Assembly: GCF_022758145.1 (NCBI RefSeq)
Contig: NZ_JAJVDH010000002.1
Location: 310,001 to 374,000, forward strand
Reading direction: 5' to 3'
From: Pontibacter vulgaris
Lineage (GTDB): Bacteria; Bacteroidota; Bacteroidia; Cytophagales; Hymenobacteraceae
DNA length: 64,000 bases
Shown: piece after piece, positions 62,449 through 64,000 of the stretch
Layout: every line of letters starts with the position of its first letter
How positions within the stretch are numbered: the stretch's first letter is position 1
Program-made: the position numbers and the translations under genes
Notes under the pieces: model-generated
The model's input: only the letters and a program-made list of their open reading frames with translations
Database searches by the model: none
What the model was told of the DNA's origin: nothing

Positions 62449-62691
62449 TTAGTCCTGGTTGTCGCGCCATTCATAAACCCAGGCAGCCTGGATTTGCTCT
62501 AAATGGCCTTCATTTGCTTGCTCGCGTGTGCCTTCAAAATTAGGTAACGAAAGCACCCAGTCAAGTAACTCGGTAAAGCGGATGCGGTAAATTTTAGATT
62601 CCGTGAAGTCGTCACCAAATTTTTCGTAAAGTGCCATGGCTATATCTTCATGGTCGCCCCAGTTCATTGGTGGCTCATATCCTTTGTTCAT
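62449..62691 (-). CDS. iscX: Fe-S cluster assembly protein IscX
   Basis: The 80-residue protein has the IscX core NWGDHEDIAMALYEKFGDD (about 10-28) and the helix pair FTELLDWVLSLPNFEGTREQ, ending EAIQAAW-like LEQIQAAWVYEWR. IscX binds IscS and iron and tunes cluster assembly. It is the second gene of the fdx-iscX unit, 108 bp downstream of fdx. Only these two Isc genes are in the window. Confidence 0.95.
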   Translation of the reverse strand: MNKGYEPPMNWGDHEDIAMALYEKFGDDFTESKIYRIRFTELLDWVLSLPNFEGTREQANEGHLEQIQAAWVYEWRDNQD

Positions 62692-62799
62692 ATTTTTTCA
62701 ATTAACAATTTTATCAGTTAACAATCTGCAGTCAAAAGTAAACAGGTTTATATTTTATTGGCTATTTGATAAGTGTTTACTGTTACCTGTTTACTGTAA

Positions 62800-63129
62800 T
62801 TAGTGGCCCAGGAAATCCTGCTCTGGTATAGTTACCACTACGTCTTCGTTGCCTTGTATGACGCACTGGCAGGCAAGGCGCGAGTTAATACGAGGGTCTA
62901 CGGCACGGTCGATAAAGTCTTCTTCCTTGTCCGAAATTTCAGGCATATCGTCCATGCCGGCCTCTATGTATACATGGCAGGTGCTGCAGCCGCAAACGCC
63001 GCCACAGTTGTGCTGTAATTTTATATCGTTGTTAAGCGCTACATCCAGCACTGTCTCGCCCTCTACGGCAGGTAGTATCTGGTCTGGTGCGCCATCAGCA
63101 AACTTAAAGGTTATATTTATAACTTTCAT
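62800..63129 (-). CDS. fdx: Isc-type 2Fe-2S ferredoxin
   Basis: The ATG at 63129 (MKVINITFKFADG) is chosen over a TTG at 63192, giving 109 residues. Cys42, Cys48, Cys51 and Cys87 in HNCGGVCGCSTCHVYI and SRLACQCVI fit the 2Fe-2S ligand spacing of the Isc ferredoxin. The extra cysteines at 46 and 89 match the family pattern. It supplies electrons for Fe-S assembly and lies upstream of iscX. Confidence 0.95.
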   Translation of the reverse strand: MKVINITFKFADGAPDQILPAVEGETVLDVALNNDIKLQHNCGGVCGCSTCHVYIEAGMDDMPEISDKEEDFIDRAVDPRINSRLACQCVIQGNEDVVVTIPEQDFLGH

Positions 63130-63214
63130 CTGTTCCTCACATTTAGGCTGCAAAGTTATAAAACCCTCTCCCCGAATCAAAACGCGGTACAATTCTTACG
63201 CTGCTACTTAAGCA

Positions 63215-64000
63215 TTACTGCTGCTGATTTTGTATACTCTGGGTAAGTTGCTGGTATAGTTGCTGGTATTGCGGGTGGTTCTGTAACAGGTGCAGGTGCG
63301 TTTTAATCACGTTTTCGTCGCGCCTTATAGCGGGCCCTGTCTGCACCAGAAATGGGTGCTGGCTGGCAGCTTTTTGTATGGTTTCCTGTATAAGTGGCTG
63401 CAAAAGGGTGGCTGGGAGGTCGGCTTCAAGCAAAATTTCTCTGCTGATGCCCAGCAAATGGTTTGTAAAGTTACAGGCAAATACTGCTGCCAAATGTAAA
63501 TGCTTCCGTTTTTCGGAGGTTACTTCTATTACATGCTGGCTTATACTTTGTGCAAATGCTTTTAGCAGGGTAAGTGTTGATTCATTCTCGGCCTCCAGCA
63601 AAACCGGCACTTGTTTAAAATCAACTGGCTTTCCTTTTGTGAATGTCTGTAGTGGGTAAAATACGCCAATACGGGCATCATTTATACTTTGCAACACCTG
63701 CAATGGTAGCGAGCCTGACGTATGCACTACTATAGTACCTGCGTTTACTTTTACCTGGCTGGCAACAGCAGCCACAGCGGCATCTGGTATGGCAATAATT
63801 ACTATATCGGCTTCAACAGAAGTAAAGTCAGGGGTTGGAATAACCTGTGTGGCTGTAAATTCTTTTGCCAAAGCTTCGGCGGCTTCAACTGTACGGCTGT
63901 ATAATGCCACCACCTGATGGCCCGCCGCTACTGCCGTATGCGCTAAGTGCCAGGCTACGTTACCAGCTCCTATTAGGGCTATTCGCATTTTTTTGTGCAT
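63215..64000 (-). CDS. Rossmann-fold DUF2520 protein (possibly cut by the window end)
   Basis: At least 261 residues are present up to base 64000. The N-terminal Rossmann domain has RIALIGAGNVAWHLAHTAV, a dinucleotide-binding GxGNxxxxL-type motif, IVIIAIPDAAVAAVA and VVHTSGSLPLQVLQ. The C-terminal DUF2520 helical part has HLAAVFACNFTNHLL and ETIQKAASQHPFLVQTGPA. Such proteins resemble ketopantoate reductase/F420-dependent oxidoreductases, but the substrate is unknown. An ATG at 64000 and a likelier one at 63988 (MRIALIG) are both present, and the gene may run beyond the window. Confidence 0.88.
   Translation of the reverse strand: MHKKMRIALIGAGNVAWHLAHTAVAAGHQVVALYSRTVEAAEALAKEFTATQVIPTPDFTSVEADIVIIAIPDAAVAAVASQVKVNAGTIVVHTSGSLPLQVLQSINDARIGVFYPLQTFTKGKPVDFKQVPVLLEAENESTLTLLKAFAQSISQHVIEVTSEKRKHLHLAAVFACNFTNHLLGISREILLEADLPATLLQPLIQETIQKAASQHPFLVQTGPAIRRDENVIKTHLHLLQNHPQYQQLYQQLTQSIQNQQQ

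Noticed and set aside
1..64000. AAGTATA as a promoter element
   Set aside because: It occurs inside genes on both strands, at terminators and in both directions, and the two clear promoters (47535-47564, 61701-61730) use TTG/TAnnTTTG and do not contain it.

Overview
The window looks like chromosomal DNA of a free-living member of the Bacteroidota, most likely Cytophagales/Hymenobacteraceae (Pontibacter or a close relative). The reasons are a predicted secreted protein with a type IX secretion (T9SS) C-terminal sorting domain, a TonB-dependent-receptor-like outer-membrane protein with a carboxypeptidase-regulatory-like N-terminus, promoters of the Bacteroidota type (TTG, 19 bp, TAnnTTTG) in front of the tRNA pair and cspA, no clear Shine-Dalgarno sites, and many DUF families typical of that phylum. 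The taxon is inferred from gene content only.

Layout. 1-8.8 kb: end of an unrecognised gene, polyphosphate kinase with a SixA-type phosphatase, hflX with a membrane/cytochrome c fusion, a GT4 glycosyltransferase and rfbC, and murF. 9-17 kb: a T9SS-exported VCBS-repeat protein, a non-coding stretch with dispersed repeats, a transaminase/omega-amidase pair, a uracil-DNA-glycosylase-like gene, two very hydrophilic low-complexity proteins, and an orphan receiver domain. 17-33 kb: a kinase-less PAS protein, mfd, an AT-rich foreign-looking methyltransferase, a J-domain protein between two related hairpins, a frameshifted ABC exporter, an alpha/beta hydrolase, a DUF2911 protein and a DUF2157/DUF4401/GDYXXLXY operon. 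33-47 kb: lipoproteins, lipocalin, YajQ, TerC, a membrane M28 peptidase, an M19 dipeptidase, the TonB-receptor-like protein, a TrmH-family methyltransferase and mutS. 47.5-50 kb: tRNA-Gly and tRNA-Leu beside an AT-rich block of unrecognised genes. 50-64 kb: the mreB-mreC-mreD-mrdA-rodA cell-shape operon, purN-purH, a HAD phosphatase, a DUF4442 protein, a Fur-family regulator, a UbiA-type prenyltransferase, cspA, a KdsC-like phosphatase, iscX-fdx and a DUF2520 protein.

Most genes are ordinary housekeeping genes. The signal that the gene list does not explain is a short DNA word, AAGTATA (complement TATACTT), scattered through genes and spacers on both strands at many times the chance rate. It falls in all three reading frames of one gene, occurs as inverted pairs that build terminator-like hairpins, forms a six-copy cluster in one spacer, and is almost absent from the AT-rich genes that look foreign. 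Its layout resembles DNA-uptake or other genome-wide signature sequences. Its function cannot be told from this window.
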